The notes: generated by a model from the letters alone, not told the origin. 64,000 nt of DNA from Diabrotica undecimpunctata (GCF_040954645.1 NC_092803.1:122345961-122409960); one strand, 5' to 3'. Positions 33,900-45,830 are shown, numbered from the stretch's first letter. Program-made: numbers and translations.

Positions 33900-35220
33900 C
33901 AAGATATATAGATATTGAAATGAAAAAATAAAAACAGAATGTGAAACTTTCTATGATCAACTTCAGGAAACTTTTGAAAACCTCTCATCAGAAGATCAAA
34001 TAATGATGTTAGCAGATGTTTAGATAGAGAGATCTGAACATTATAACCGTGCTTAAGCTTACGCTTCTTCAAGGAGTGGCTGTTCCCTTTTTTGCGGGAG
34101 TGTTTGTTCCCTTTTTTGCGGGCGTGTTTGAGGGGGGTGAGCAACTTTACTTGCGTGTGAGTAGTTGTTTCGGTGATATGCTGTTATAGAGCGAAGGCTT
34201 TGATAGTGCTAGTGTAGAAAATGTGCGTAATGAGGGAGAATTTAAACTAGCCATCCAAGCCATGAGCGGAATGGCTCTGAATCAGCGTTTTTGGTGTGCA
34301 GTTATTTTATCTGCGATATTTGAGGAAGTTGTGTCAAGGATGTCTTAATACTCATCAGGAAGTTCGTTACCAGCAAAGTGTAGAAGCTTGACTTGAGTGA
34401 ATGGAACTTTTATTTGGCAAGGAGTCCTTGGAGTTTGCTTAGCTCTGTTGTTGCAGCTAGCTATTGTGAGGAAGACGTATCTTTTGCTAAGGTAGCGGAC
34501 TCTGTTCTTTGTTGATGGTAGATTCGCAATTTGGTGAATTATTGCTGACGGTTCATCTGCACTTTTCCTTGTGCATTTTCTGAGGATTTTCATTTCTGTT
34601 GCCACAATGGCGTTGGTTTGGCGATTGTTTAGTGACGCGTAGGCACACGCCTTGTATTCGATGGTTAGCCTGATGAAAATCTTGTAGGTGTACAACACGA
34701 TAATCTTTCTGTAGGGTCTCAGAGATTTCGAGGTATTTTCTTGTTTTCCAGACAGCGCGCTTATGAGTTTAGCTCTTTTTCCTAACCTGTCTATGTTTTT
34801 AATGTCATTGTCCTAGTTGAGAGTCCTGATAAAATGAAGATTTTCTCCTAGGAGGGTTATCTCCAGCATCGCGGCTGCGAGGGGATTTGAATAAAATTAT
34901 TTGCATTTTGGAAGGGTTGAGTGTGACTCTCCAGTTGTTGCACCACATGACAATTCTGTTAAATTGGTTTTGTGCTCTTTCGAATACAGACGCATGTCTC
35001 GCGTCCCATCGTATGTTCCTACAGAGAGGAGTGCAGTATCGTAGTATCGCAAATAGTAGTATTGACTTTTATCTGGTTAAGGGGTGGGAGATGTTACTGT
35101 TACAGACTGTGTATAATATTGGTGCTAGAATTGAGCCCTGGGGGACTCCAGCTTGTGGAGTGTGAAACGACTTTGACACGGTTTGTCCGATTAGAGAGAA
35201 GGAATGTACTATTTTACGAA
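33900..35220 (-). pseudogene. Jockey-type LINE relic (RT second half)
   Basis: From 35200 down: FHTPQAGVPQGSILAP (RT block before the active site), FERAQNQFNRIVMWCNNWRV, TLNPSKMQIILF, then YKIFIRLTIEYKACAYAS and TEMKILRKCTRKS (34698-34345). The YADD box falls in a disrupted part. Several frame changes. Confidence 0.75.
34081..34128 (+). repeat. 24-bp tandem repeat, two units
   Basis: TGTTCCCTTTTTTGCGGG plus AGTGTT, then the same with CGTGTT. It lies in the 3' part of a minus-strand LINE relic. Confidence 0.9.
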
Positions 35221-35363
35221 GGGAGTATACTCACTTTTAATTAATGTTATAGCTGCTCAGTCAATTTGTTATTATTTAGTGTCATTTATTGTATTTCAGT
35301 TGTTTATTGCTTTTTTTTATGTTGTTTTCGTTTTTAATACAAATAAAAATAACGTACTGGGGT

Positions 35364-35405
35364 CTGATGATGGGGCAAATATTGTAAGCCTTGAAACCCG
35401 TAGCC
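35364..35405 (+). ncRNA. Second hammerhead-like motif
   Basis: CTGATGA, an extra T, a weak stem GGGGC / GCCTT, then GAAAC and a CGTA where the cleavage triplet would lie. It has the same layout, including the extra T, as the motif at 8705. It is probably the end of a Penelope-like element. Not demonstrated to cleave. Confidence 0.3.
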
Positions 35406-35478
35406 CAAAATTTACCAACTTTATTAAATAAAAAATACTTAAGATTGTGAGTATTGACTCATTTCCCATATACTAGTA

Positions 35479-38400
35479 CTAGCTGACCCGGCCTCGCGTT
35501 GCTGTGGCTAAAGTTTTTGTTATATTACATTATAGTAAACAATCTAAGAGGAACAATAAGAGAACATCAGTCACGGAGTCCACTATGCTTTTTCACACAG
35601 ATGGTATTTGTAAAAAAATATGGTGATCTCCTTATTTGACTTTCTACTACTATAACCCTTTAGTACAATGAAATTATTTACGAACAAAGACGAAAATGTT
35701 GATGTTGGTATACAAATTCACTGGATTGAGATTTGAAGGGGAAGTACGTTGAACACAATTAATTAAAATGTTCTAACACTCGATATTAAGCAGAAATCAA
35801 TAGGTACAAAATAAAAATTTATTAGATTTATTATTTCCATTTAATTTTATAACAAATATAAGTATATTACAGTATAATACAGTAAATAACATGTGACGCT
35901 TAAACTCATGAATGAGGTAGGCAAGGCAGACAGTCTTAAACTTTTAAACATTAATATCTATTTTTTTGAATTATAAATACTTTCAATTTCAATTTAATTT
36001 AACACCAATCGGTGCACAATGTTTTTGGTTAACCTGTCTTTAGCTAACACAAATAGATTCGACGGTTTCCCAACACGTGAACACGCAACATATAGTTGCC
36101 CATGAGAAAAACATGGATTTTCCAAATCTAAACCACAAATGGACATTGTTTGACCTTGAGATTTATTTATAGACATGGCGAAAGCTAAACGAATTGGAAA
36201 CTGTAGCCTTTTGAAGGATATGGTAGAATCTGATGGTATCATCGGAATACGTGGCAGCAGGACCACTTTTCCTTTAAACTTCCCAGCCAAAATGGTTGCT
36301 TCAAGAATGTTTCCGGTGATCTTTTTGATGACCAAACGCGTACCGTTACATAATTGAGGTGGATTCAAATTACGGAGGAGAATAATAGGGGAACCAATCT
36401 TTAATCGAAGATTATGTGGTGGCATTCCAGGGATATCTAATGAATTTAAAAATTCAATCGGAAAATTTACACTTTCATTTTCATCAACAACAGTATCGAT
36501 TGATTTAAAAAACATCAGATCACCTGGTAACAACTGTTGTATCTGGAAGTTAATTTCGTCAACATCAACGTTTTTGGCTGCCAAAATCGCCCGTTGACTA
36601 AGCCATTCATAATTCAAATAATTATTCTGTATATCCGGGAAAATACTCTGAATCAATTCATTTTTATCCTGAACAACAGTGCAAAAATTGTCTGGTAGTT
36701 TAATGCATTGCGTATTTGGTTGCAGTTCTATTTTACCGTTTCCAATATCTAGTAGTTGTTCGGAAAATATTTGTGCTGATGGATCATTTTGCAATTGTAC
36801 TTGCATATTTATGGTCAATCGAAGTGTTTCAACACTTCGCCATAAGAATGATTGCATTCAAACATGCATTAATCTCATCCGCGAAAGTAGAGCGAGGTAT
36901 AACCGGTAAGGTCTGCCCGAAGTCACCAGACAAATGTAAGATAGCACCACCGAAAAGTTTATTATTGCTGTTTAAATCTTGCATAGTTCTGTTTAATGCT
37001 TCAAGTGAATATTTGTGTGCCATTGTGCACTCATCCCAAATTATTATAGAACTCTTCCGCAACACTGCAGCTATTCCACTATTCTTTTTGATGTTACACA
37101 TTGCATCTGGTTTATTACGAACGTCCAATGGCAGCTTGAATGTTGAATGTGCTGTTCGCCCACCATCCAGTAAAGTAGCCGCAATGCCTGACGATGCTAC
37201 TGCTAATGCGATTTTTTGTTGCGACCGTATTTTGGCAAGAGTCAACGATATTAAAAATGTCTTACCGGTTCCACCGGGTGCATCCAAGAAAAAAAAACCG
37301 CCTTGTTCAGCAGCAACAGCCAGCATAATCCGATCATAAATAATTTTTTGTTCTGCTGTCAGTAATGGTTCATGTTCATGATCATTGTTGCTAAACTTCC
37401 ATGGTCATATTGATTTTCTCGTTGTAAATCGGTATTGACTAAGTCGGTGGCTGGACGATTAGGTGATGGCATACCATAATGATTAAGTGGTAAATTTGAA
37501 ATAAGAACACATAAATCCTCGATCAAGACCAATGCTTCATTGTACATCTCTGGTGTATAATCTATGTTTTGGCATTGATTTGTTTGTCTAATTAGGTGCA
37601 AGATGTCTTCTGTCATACAATTTTTATATTTTTCCCACAAAGTTTGTGCTTGCGAGGGATAACATGTCGTCAAAATAATTGCAAACAACTGACGAATGTT
37701 ATTCGGTGTTGATGTCAACGCAGCATCAGCAAGCGTTAAGTCCCAATGGTTATCGTCTTCTAGCAATTGCAGTTCACGACATGCATCCTGGTATGTATTG
37801 AATACTCGACCATGAAAAAATATTTGTACAACTATTGAAAAAGTGTAGGAAATTGTGTATCATTTTTGCATTGACATTTTAATTAAATTTTATAATTATG
37901 TGATAATACTTACATACATATATTCAAATTAAATTATAAAGTTTTGATCAATGAAGCACAAATAAGTAAAAAACAGGATTAATTTCACTGTATTATCTTC
38001 ATTATAATATGAATTCAATTTACACTTCAGTCTAAGTAACACGTGGCCGGCTATGCTAACACCAAAAATTTAAAAAGTGGAAATAATTGAATTATACAGT
38101 ATTTCGTTCACTACAAAATAAATTTAATTAATTTTATAGCGTCAACAACACGTGGTAATTATGCTATTAAAATGTATCTTATATAACACGTTCGTAGATT
38201 TACCATAGCAGCGCCATCTATTGATTACTTACTCAACCCAGTCGAAAGGTATCGACATCTGTTAGAATCATTTGGAGTTAACAGATAATTGTGACTGTCA
38301 AATAATAACAGACAAATAATTAGCAATAAATTAAAATTGCGACTATAATTTGAGATTTAAACTATCCTATCTCTCAAGTTGGATCGAACTGCACATGGTG

Positions 38401-38484
38401 TGCGAAATTTTATTATAATCGGTTAATTGGTTTAGGAGTCCATTGAAGACAAACATTGTGACACGAGATTTATATATATTAAGA
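35479..38484 (-). mobile_element. Helitron, helicase part only
   Basis: Read on the minus strand, the element starts TCTTAATATATATAAATCTC at 38484 and ends GGCCGGGTCAGCTAG at 35479. Helitrons begin TC, end CTRR and insert between A and T; A precedes and T follows here. Such starts and ends are common in insect Helitrons. No Rep (HUH) domain is readable, so it moved with help or was deleted later. 37800-38480 is non-coding. Confidence 0.8.
35994..37766 (-). pseudogene. Helitron PIF1-type helicase, frameshifted
   Basis: Three frames in order: 37766-37359 (N-terminal linker), 37326-36829 with DAPGGTGKTFLI (Walker A), SSGIAATLL, RTAHSTFKLP, IIIWDECTMAHK (Walker B) and LSGDFGQTLPVIP, then 36857-35994 with GMPPHNLRLKIGSPIILLRN, PIRLAFAMSINKSQGQTMS and LYVACSRVG (last helicase motifs). 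Breaks lie at about 37340 and about 36840. Confidence 0.88.
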
Positions 38485-38770
38485 TTATGGACTCACATTG
38501 GCAACATTTTCATCATTTGAATTATTTTAAACTGTGACCTTTTGTCTAGTGTTTGTTATTTGTATAAGTGTGTTTGAATGTTTATGACATTCTTAAATGT
38601 GCTGGATAGCCAATTTTTAACGAAATGCCCCTGAATATGCTCTGAGAACGAAAATACTTGGGCAAAATTTAACCCAAGAACTGTGCTCGATACCTACCGT
38701 TTATTATAAAGTGGCCGCAAATAGTTTTAATTCAATTAATGGTAATTAATTTTTGAACAAAAAATTTGAT

Positions 38771-39205
38771 TTTTTCTTAAAATACGCTGCACCAACGTAT
38801 ATGCATGTTTTTTTTATATCAAATTAAAGATAGTTTTTTTTAATATGATGATATAAGGGTACCAGCTGTTAAAAACGCGAGGTATCAAAGATAAAGTAAA
38901 ATGGAGATAGCCCGCAACGACACTAGTTTGACAAGTGATAATATGTATATTATTAACACTATCTATCGACGCATGCTTTAAAAACTCACACAACTGACAT
39001 TACCATGTCAAAACCAGTGGCGCTGAGCTCGAGCACTCTTTTACTTTATCTTTGATTTCTCGCGTTTTTAACAGCTGGCAATCCTAATTTGCGACCATTT
39101 TTTCTCAGGCAACCTTATATCATCATATTAAAAAAATAGCTTTAATTTGATATAAAAAACATGCATATATGGCATGAGCAGCGTATTTTATTGAAAAAGA
39201 GGTTC
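38771..39205. mobile_element. Foldback/MITE element with about 130-bp inverted ends
   Basis: 38771-38903 and 39046-39205 are inverted copies (AAAATACGCTGC, ATATGCATGTTTTTT, TATCAAATTAAAG, AATATGATGATATAAGG, CAGCTGTTAAAAACGCGAG, ATCAAAGATAAAGTAAAA). The right arm has about 25 extra bases between GATATAAGG and CAGCTG. 39210-39640 holds nothing I can name. Confidence 0.8.
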
Positions 39206-39649
39206 TGGATCTAAATAGATTGTGGCTCTCAACACTACGAAATGTACGAAAAGTCTGTACGAAAACCGACAGACTCTCAAAAGCACATCAAGGGTACAAA
39301 TGGCGCATATACTCGAGACATTTAATATAGACTACGAGCGATAGGAGGCTACAAGTACATCGGCTTTTGTATCGCCTTTAATAATTTATACTGCAGTTTT
39401 AAACAAAACATCATAAAGCAAAAATTCTAGACCACGGTATGTAAATCTCAATACATGAAACAGTTACAACTTGGTATGTTATGACATTCACTAACCAAGT
39501 CTGAGGAAATTAGGTGGAAATTCACTGTATTAGAGCAACCACACATCTAAAAATATAGAAGAAATTATATAAAAAAGAGATGTTAGTTTTAAAACTTATA
39601 ATTATCAGTATTGAATTTGTTTGCATTACAAAAAATATAAAAAATACAT

Positions 39650-39984
39650 CTAAATATTCATATGAGAGTAGTAATCCTGAAAAACCTGTACATAAATCTC
39701 TTTTTCAGACTGACTCATTTCTGCAATTATAGTATCGTTAATTTCAGTTATAGGATATGTCTTATTGCCTACTGTAACAGTTGGAACATCATCATTGTCT
39801 TCATCGTCTGAATCCATTGTTTCTACATCTTGCATTTCGTCATGAACATCATTCATTTCATCTGAACTGGATTCCGATTCATTGTTCAAACCCTTAACAG
39901 CATTAACTGTTGTGTTCGTTGGTCTCTTTTCGTGAGCAAGTAGGACTGACATAATATCATCATTCTTGGCATTTGTACCACCAG
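39650..39984 (-). CDS. GTF2E1: TFIIE-alpha, exon 3 (acidic C-terminus and stop)
   Basis: The acceptor is TTTTAG just above 39984; the split codon gives Ala. The text runs AGGTNAKNDDIMSVLLAHEK, a linker, then a strongly acidic stretch (ESESSSDEMNDVHDEM..., DSDDEDNDD), then VTVGNKTYPITEINDTIIAE, MSQSEKEIYVQVFQDYY and a stop. TFIIE-alpha ends this way: an acidic box that binds TFIIH p62, then a short conserved segment (..Y...E....I..M...EKE.Y...) at the C-terminus. Exons total 1224 coding bases (407 aa). Confidence 0.88.
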
Positions 39985-40258
39985 CTAAAATAAAATAACA
40001 AATTGAGAAATAAACTTATATTTATAGTCGGATTCACGAGAAGATTTCAGAGTTAGCTATTACGGACAATGTAAATCAAATGGAAGAAAATGCTGCGCTG
40101 TTGCGAGTTCATCGTCACCAGCCCTGCCGCGGCAGAGACGGCTTCAGATGCGAGTAAAACGATAGTGGGTAGATATACTATTTGCATTCGAACTTAAAAC
40201 ACTCCATTATACAAGGAACACTTGCATTTCTGCACTAACATTCACTGATTTGCCCTGA

Positions 40259-40600
40259 CACGTCCATTCCAGAAAATATTCGGACGTCCTCGCAATATTT
40301 GACGAATACAAAACTTCTTACATATCGTTTTGTTATATTTACGTAAATGGATGTTTTGAGACTTTTGAAACTGAACCAGATAATAATGAGACACAAATAC
40401 CGGGAATATCTGGAATCACTAATACGGAAATTGATGAACTACCGGATGTTAAAAAACTACAAGATTTTCAGAATTTAGCCAAATGTGCAACCACTTCAAA
40501 TCAATTATTAAATTTTATTGTTACGAGAACTGTAAATAAAATAATGAAACAGATATTTCATTATCTACAAAAAAACAATGATTTAGAGGTGAATGTCTGA
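40259..40600 (+). CDS. Unrecognised open frame, about 113 codons, inside the mariner element
   Basis: Open from 40259 to a stop at 40598-40600, without an ATG in its first two thirds. Readable: ETFETEPDNNETQIPGISGI, then TEIDELPDVKKLQDFQNLAK, then a helix-like LLNFIVTRTVNKIMKQIFHY. I recognise no family. It could be an accessory ORF or the N-terminal region of the element's protein, or an unannotated exon captured by it. Confidence 0.3.
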   Translation, partial: HVHSRKYSDVLAIFDEYKTSYISFCYIYVNGCFETFETEPDNNETQIPGISGITNTEIDELPDVKKLQDFQNLAKCATTSNQLLNFIVTRTVNKIMKQIFHYLQKNNDLEVNV

Positions 40601-41049
40601 TAAATTCCCATTGGTAATTTAGAGTTTTCCTGATAATAGTATCTACTATTTGTTACCCGAGTGGGTATTATAATAAATTAACAAATAAGAAAATAGATTA
40701 CTGACGAATGGCAGTTTGTATAAATGGTTTAACAGTTTTATGTGTGCATTCGAGAAGGGACGTTAACCGGTCAAAAAATAAGTGCAATTTATTTTTAAAC
40801 TTTTTTATCTACTGTGTCAAAAAAATCAGCATTAGGAGGTGAAAAGTTTCAAATGAGGACAAGTTTTAGATTTGTATGCGCGAGAAATGATTTTGAATAT
40901 GTTTATATGTGCAACAAGAACAAATTTGGTTCTGACTCCAACACAAATTGTTTCTAAACCAAGTACAGCCTTGAAAATTCGTTAGGGAGGATTGGAACAT
41001 AATGAAAACCAATCGGGAGTTTACCTACGATGAGAATATGAGGAGCCAA

Positions 41050-42090
41050 TTGAGAAGACTACCACTACCACATGGAATTTTTCTTAAAGAAGATACCTCC
41101 CACAATCAAAACTATTCTGGATACCGTTAGTTTACATGAATATTTGCCTAAATTTTCCAAAAGTACTCTCTACCGACTATTGCGAGAGATAGGCTTTGTT
41201 TATGAAAAAAGAGGAAAGAAAGCAGTAATGATGGAGCGTCCTGACATAATAAATCAGAGGCATAAATTTCTCAGAAAAATACAGAATTATTGATAGTAAG
41301 GATACAATATTTTCTATTTGGATGAAAGTTGGGTAAATATCGGGCATACAGTAAATAAAGTATAGATGGATTCAACCATAACCAGTTATAAGGATGAATT
41401 TTTAAAAGGCTTGACTATTGGTCTAAATGATCCAAAACAAAGAGGTCCAAGATTCGTCTTGTTACATGTTGGATATGACACGAGGTTTTGTACCAAATTC
41501 AGAATGTGTATTTTTAACAAAAAAATTTAGGCGACAACCATGTCGAAATGAACGGCGAGTCCTTCGAAGATTAGTTTGAAAATAAACTAATCGCATGCCT
41601 CCCGAAGGGAGAGATAAATGAGCTAGTAATGGATAATGAATGCTCCATATCATTTATGCAAACAAAATTTCCCAAGAAGCTCCTAGAACAAACATCAAAT
41701 TCAAGAATGGTTACGAAATAAGGATATGTTTTAAAGAAGATTATTTAAAGTCAGAACTATTATATGTAGCAAACAGTTAAGCAGATATATACAAATATAA
41801 CATCGAAACTTTGGCCGAGAAATATGGTGTAGAAGTATTACGATTGCCTCCCTATCACTGTGAGCTCAATCCGATAGAGATGGTTTGGAGTCAAGTTATA
41901 CATTACATTGCTGCCGAAACAGTGACTTTAAAGAAGATCGTGTGCAACAACTCATACATGAAGCGTTTGCCAATGTCTCTGCTGAACAGTGGCAAAATTG
42001 TACAGTGCGTCCGTCCGTTGATTTTTGTTTTACTTACGTACACCCGGTTCATTTCTTATAACATAAACTTGATAAAAATAGACTGACATT
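41050..42090 (+). pseudogene. DDE_3-type transposase relic
   Basis: FSKSTLYRLLREIGFVYEKR (helix-turn-helix end), then a frame with FYLDESWVN (catalytic Asp), SYKDEFLKGLTIG, RFVLLHVG, then VLRLPPYHCELNPIEMVWSQ (catalytic Glu in NPIE) and VIHYIAAETVTLK. The middle Asp (VVIDNA.YH) is not readable. Several frameshifts and stops. Confidence 0.75.
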
Positions 42091-42927
42091 ATAAGGCGGT
42101 GCATTTGTATCGGTTTTTAATAATGAGAACAATTTTTTGTGGTTGCATTAAAAATCAAAACGCATTTCTTTAAAAAGACAAAAAAAAATATACTTTTATT
42201 GAAAATAAAAAATAATTCCTAATAAAATAAGAAATAATTCTTATGCCCTACACAAATGATTCAAATATTTGACCTTCTACGACTGAACAGTATCCCAATC
42301 TGTCATATGTAAGACATAAAATCACATTTTTTGACAAACCTCGTATACTAATAAAATATACAATACAATAAATAATATTACATTACTTTTTTAAGATTCT
42401 AAAATTAAAATAAAATACAGGGTTTGCTTTAAAAACATTTAAATTTATATCATTGATCCAAGTTGGGACATGCAGTAGGTATATGAATTCCTAATTAAAC
42501 TTTGTAGCCACTGCGGATTTTTGCCGAAGGAATTTTTAATATCACTGACAGTTTTCCTAGTAAACTCCGTCTCGTTGTCACACCCTGTATAATTTAGTAA
42601 AAAAAAATTCAAGGAAAAAGTTTTTATTAAATTTTGTGTGATTTGCAAAAGTCTGAAAGTTGTAAATGTTGCATTTAGTTCTACTATGATTGCATGGTTT
42701 CATGTTATCATACATGAGGGCCAGCACGGTCCTGTATTGTACGTGACGATCAAGAACGTGCATAGCTTTTAAACGGCAACGGCAGCACTGAATTCTTCTC
42801 GTGAATCCGACTATAGCATAATTGACTCGACCGCGAGAAAACCGAGCAGAAAACAGTCTCGAATTAGCCAAAACAAAACAAATTCGAAAGAAAACATAAA
42901 TTTTGTGTTTAAGATATATCAACTCAC

Positions 42928-43404
42928 CTGTAGCCTCTGTAATATCACCTAAACTATCACTAACTTTATTAGACTCTTGTGAGTCCATATTTGTTATAAC
43001 AGTAGATTCAGTCATCCATATTGGTTGTTCCTTCCGGTTAGCAGTAGCATTACTTTCTTCTCCAATAGTGATATCAACTCTAGTTTCTTCCACTGCAAAT
43101 CCTCCTCTCCTAGTCGCCTCTCCGGACCATTCCTGTCCAGTTGGAGGTGCATTGGTTTTTTTATCCAAACCTCTGATTGTACTAATATCAACTGGTTCAG
43201 GTTCTAGTACTTCAGGTGCTAATTTAATACCTTCTACTTCACGCAATAGAATATACAGAGGATCTAATTGTTCATTGAATTTTGCTAATAATAACCTAGA
43301 GTCTTTTTTGGGCAAAGCTGAGGAATCTTCTTCAACAACTTCTCTACAATATGTACAATGGAATTCGCCAGTTGTGAAATCAAAGAGTTGATCAGCCTCC
43401 AAAT
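42928..43404 (-). CDS. GTF2E1: TFIIE-alpha, exon 2 (zinc ribbon second half and linker)
   Basis: Acceptor TTTTAG next to 43404; donor GTGAGT below 42928; phase 1 on both sides. It reads DLEADQLFDFTTGEFHCTYC, completing a zinc ribbon with C129, C132 (exon 1), C154 and C157, the spacing of known TFIIE-alpha proteins. FNEQLDPLYILLREVEGI and LEPEPVDI follow, then a Gly/Thr-rich linker. The open frame continues past the donor to 42578, but the splice joint to 39984 keeps the family's acidic tail. Confidence 0.92.
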
Positions 43405-44409
43405 CTAAAAATATTTATTATTTAATTTTAAATAATTATTTTCACGGTGCTCTAAACGAAAATTTGTACTCCCTAAAACTAGCAAACTAAATGTTTAAAA
43501 AAAAAATCAAAAAAGCAGTCGATTTTTATATCGAGTAGGCCAATTTTTATGCAAAAATATTCTTGCAACTTTAACCCTGAGCTGGGGGTTGCCACCCCAC
43601 ACAAGCTTTTAAACAGGATGAGGATGAGGTGTCAAATGACTTATATTTGGAACAGGTTTTCATTACCAATACAACCGTTTTTATTTGTTTAAAAGCTATC
43701 GATTATTTACCCACGAATCGCGTTTAAAGTTTAGCGACTTGTTTGCCATGTTTACCATGGTTTGTTAAACCATCTATGAACATTTGTACCCTTAAAAACA
43801 TGCAAAATAAATGTTTTGACAAAAATCCAAAAAACGGTCGATTTTTATATCGAGGGGCATCAATTGTTATGCAAAAATAATTCTTGCAATTTTTTTTATA
43901 TAGCACAAGGAGTAGAATGACTTTTATAAGAGAGTTTCATTACTTACATGAGTGTTTATTTATTTTTTTAAATCGATAGATTATTTATCGAAAATTTAAA
44001 AATTTGTACATGATTGCATCCCCCAGTACAGAGTTAAAGTTGTAAGAATTAATTTTGCATAAAAACTGGTCCCCCGATATAAAAATGTTTTTTGATTTTA
44101 ACATTTTTTAATTTTAGGGGGAACTTGAAATTTTAAAGAGATTTGTCGGTAACTAATCGATCGGTTGTTAAAAAAAAAAGAAAATCGGTAGTGTAAGTAA
44201 TGAAAACCGACTCGAAACGCAAACTTCTATATTTATTTTAATGAAAATCCCGTCCAAATTATGGCACATTTGACCTCTCATCCCATTTAAACATTTTTGG
44301 GGCGTTGAAGGGTAATGTCGCAAGAATTAGTTTTGGGTAAAAATCGGTCTCCCTTGATGTACAAATCAACTGGTTTTTTAATTTTTGTCAAAAAATTAAT
44401 TTTTTTTAT

Positions 44410-44971
44410 GCGATTGTAAAATTTATGTGGATCCCGTCACATATAGGTATACATGGTAATGACAGAGTAGATGCTGCCGCCAAATCTTCCGTTAACAACG
44501 AAGATTTGACAGAACCTACCTATCACTCGATTAACTCGACATTGAAAGAACGGTGGCTTCAAGAATGGAATCAATCTCAACAAAAACTACGAGACATAAA
44601 AATAACAGTTACAAGATGGAAGAATAAATGTAGCAACAGGAAAGGCCAAACTCTAATAAACAGACTGAGATTAGGACATACACGCTTAACACATGAATAC
44701 CATATTACTGGAAGTGTTCATCCAATGTGCGGTAAGTGTTTCAACAGTTTAAGTGTTCAACATTGCTTAATCGAATGCCCTGCATATTCAAATGAGAGGA
44801 AATAGTGTAACCTACCGACAACGCTTCGCGAGTGTAGTAGAAAACTGTATCTATTCGTCAGTTTTAAGTTTTCTAAAATCAATAGGAATATACAACCAAA
44901 TATAAACATCAGTAATGCGTGTACAAATAAATGTGTAATAGTCAATGCTTCTATTAACCAATGTACTTAGT
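44410..44971 (+). pseudogene. LINE RNase H and C-terminal fragment
   Basis: AIVKFMWIPSHIGIHGNDRV is the last RNase H block; LINRLRLGHTRLTHEYHITG and MCGKCFNSLSVQHCLIECPA form the zinc-finger tail of jockey/I-type LINEs. It is 5'-truncated inside the TIR element, and continues beyond the insertion at 44985-45471. Confidence 0.8.
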
Positions 44972-44984
44972 TTAACTCAGATTT

Positions 44985-45471
44985 CATCATCATCATTGGT
45001 GCTACAGCCCTATAAAAAGAGCCTCGACCTTCCCAAGTCTAGAACGCCAGTCAGTTCTATCCATTGCCAACTGTTGCCAGTTTGCTGCGCCTATTTGTCT
45101 ACCATCCTCATCTACACCATCCCTCCATCTGAGTTTTGGTCTACCCCTACTTCTACTTCCCACAGGTTGTGACATAAGGATTCTTCTAGGAGGGTTGTTC
45201 TGCTGTGATCTTGCCAGATGTCCTGCCCATCTTAGTCTTCCTATTTTTATAAAGGATACTACGTCTTTACCACCAAATATATGTTTATATCTGTGATATA
45301 TCTCGTAGTTGTACCTCCTTCTCCAAACACCATTTTCACAGATGCCACCAAATATTCTTCTCGGGATCCTTCGTTCAAATATAAGCAGGAGATTTTCATC
45401 TGCCTTGGAAATGGTCCATGTCTCCGGCCCATATGTCAACACTGGTTGTATAAGGGTTTTGTATGACTCGG
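44985..45471 (-). mobile_element. 5'-truncated LINE insertion with 13-bp target duplication
   Basis: TTAACTCAGATTT stands at 44972-44984 and at 45472-45484. Between them, on the minus strand, ESYKTLIQPVLTYGPETWTI, RRIPRRIFGG, RLRWAGHLAR and SRGRPKLRWRDGV are readable to a stop, followed by a (ATG)n tail at the 44985 end. The frame is intact over about 155 codons, so the insertion is young. Confidence 0.9.
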
Positions 45472-45754
45472 TTAACTCAGATTTAAGTATGTAAAAATTG
45501 ATGTATGTCAAAATCAGTATATATTAAGTATCCAAAAATGAAAAAAAATTGTAATACCGAGCGGCGCTAATGACCACATAGGTTGATGCGCCTTAATTGT
45601 AAATAAAAAAAAATTATTTTTTAGTTTTAGGGAGTACAAATTTTTGTTTAAACACCGTGTATATGCTAAAGATATTTTGATTTTACAAAACAAATTAAAC
45701 TGCAAAGGAATCATTCTAATATACCTCCATCCCAACCTCAAGATGTAATACCAT

Positions 45755-45830
45755 TGTGCCGAAGGAATGCATGGCCGAAGGGGAAAAAGCGATGCCCGAA
45801 GGAGGGGGTGAACCGAAGGGGATTATAGCC
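45755..45830 (+). repeat. Cluster of CCGAAGG words
   Basis: GCCGAAGG or CCCGAAGG/ACCGAAGG occurs four times in about 70 bases, GC-rich in an AT-rich region. An ORF of 66 codons covers it but matches nothing I know. Confidence 0.5.

Larger units (their letters stand above)
40025..42813 (+). mobile_element. Mariner-superfamily element (DDE_3 type) in TFIIE-alpha intron 2
   Basis: The 21-mer TATAGTCGGATTCACGAGAA(G) at 40023-40043 has its exact reverse complement at 42795-42815; TA fits the duplicated target. It contains a broken transposase on the + strand and an extra open frame near its left end. 42100-42600 is AT-rich without further genes. Confidence 0.75.
43443..45659. mobile_element. TIR element starting CACGGTG, with internal inverted repeat copies
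   Basis: The left end begins CACGGTGCTCTAAACGAAAA and continues TTTGTACTCCCTAAAACT; the right end is the inverted form (one base shorter, few changes). Inside, copies of a TTTTTATATCGA / GCAAGAATTA unit lie in minus orientation at 43480-43600 and 43790-43900 and in plus orientation at 44030-44130 and 44310-44420. No transposase; superfamily unknown. LINE pieces are inserted in it. Confidence 0.6.

Noticed and set aside
36716..37339. Plus-strand frame of 207 codons
   Set aside because: Antisense of the Helitron helicase Walker A/B region.
42578..42927. Extension of TFIIE-alpha exon 2 beyond 42928
   Set aside because: It lies behind a good GTGAGT donor and partly within the mariner element; the sequence is not TFIIE-like.
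42903..43391. Plus-strand frame of 162 codons
   Set aside because: Antisense of TFIIE-alpha exon 2.
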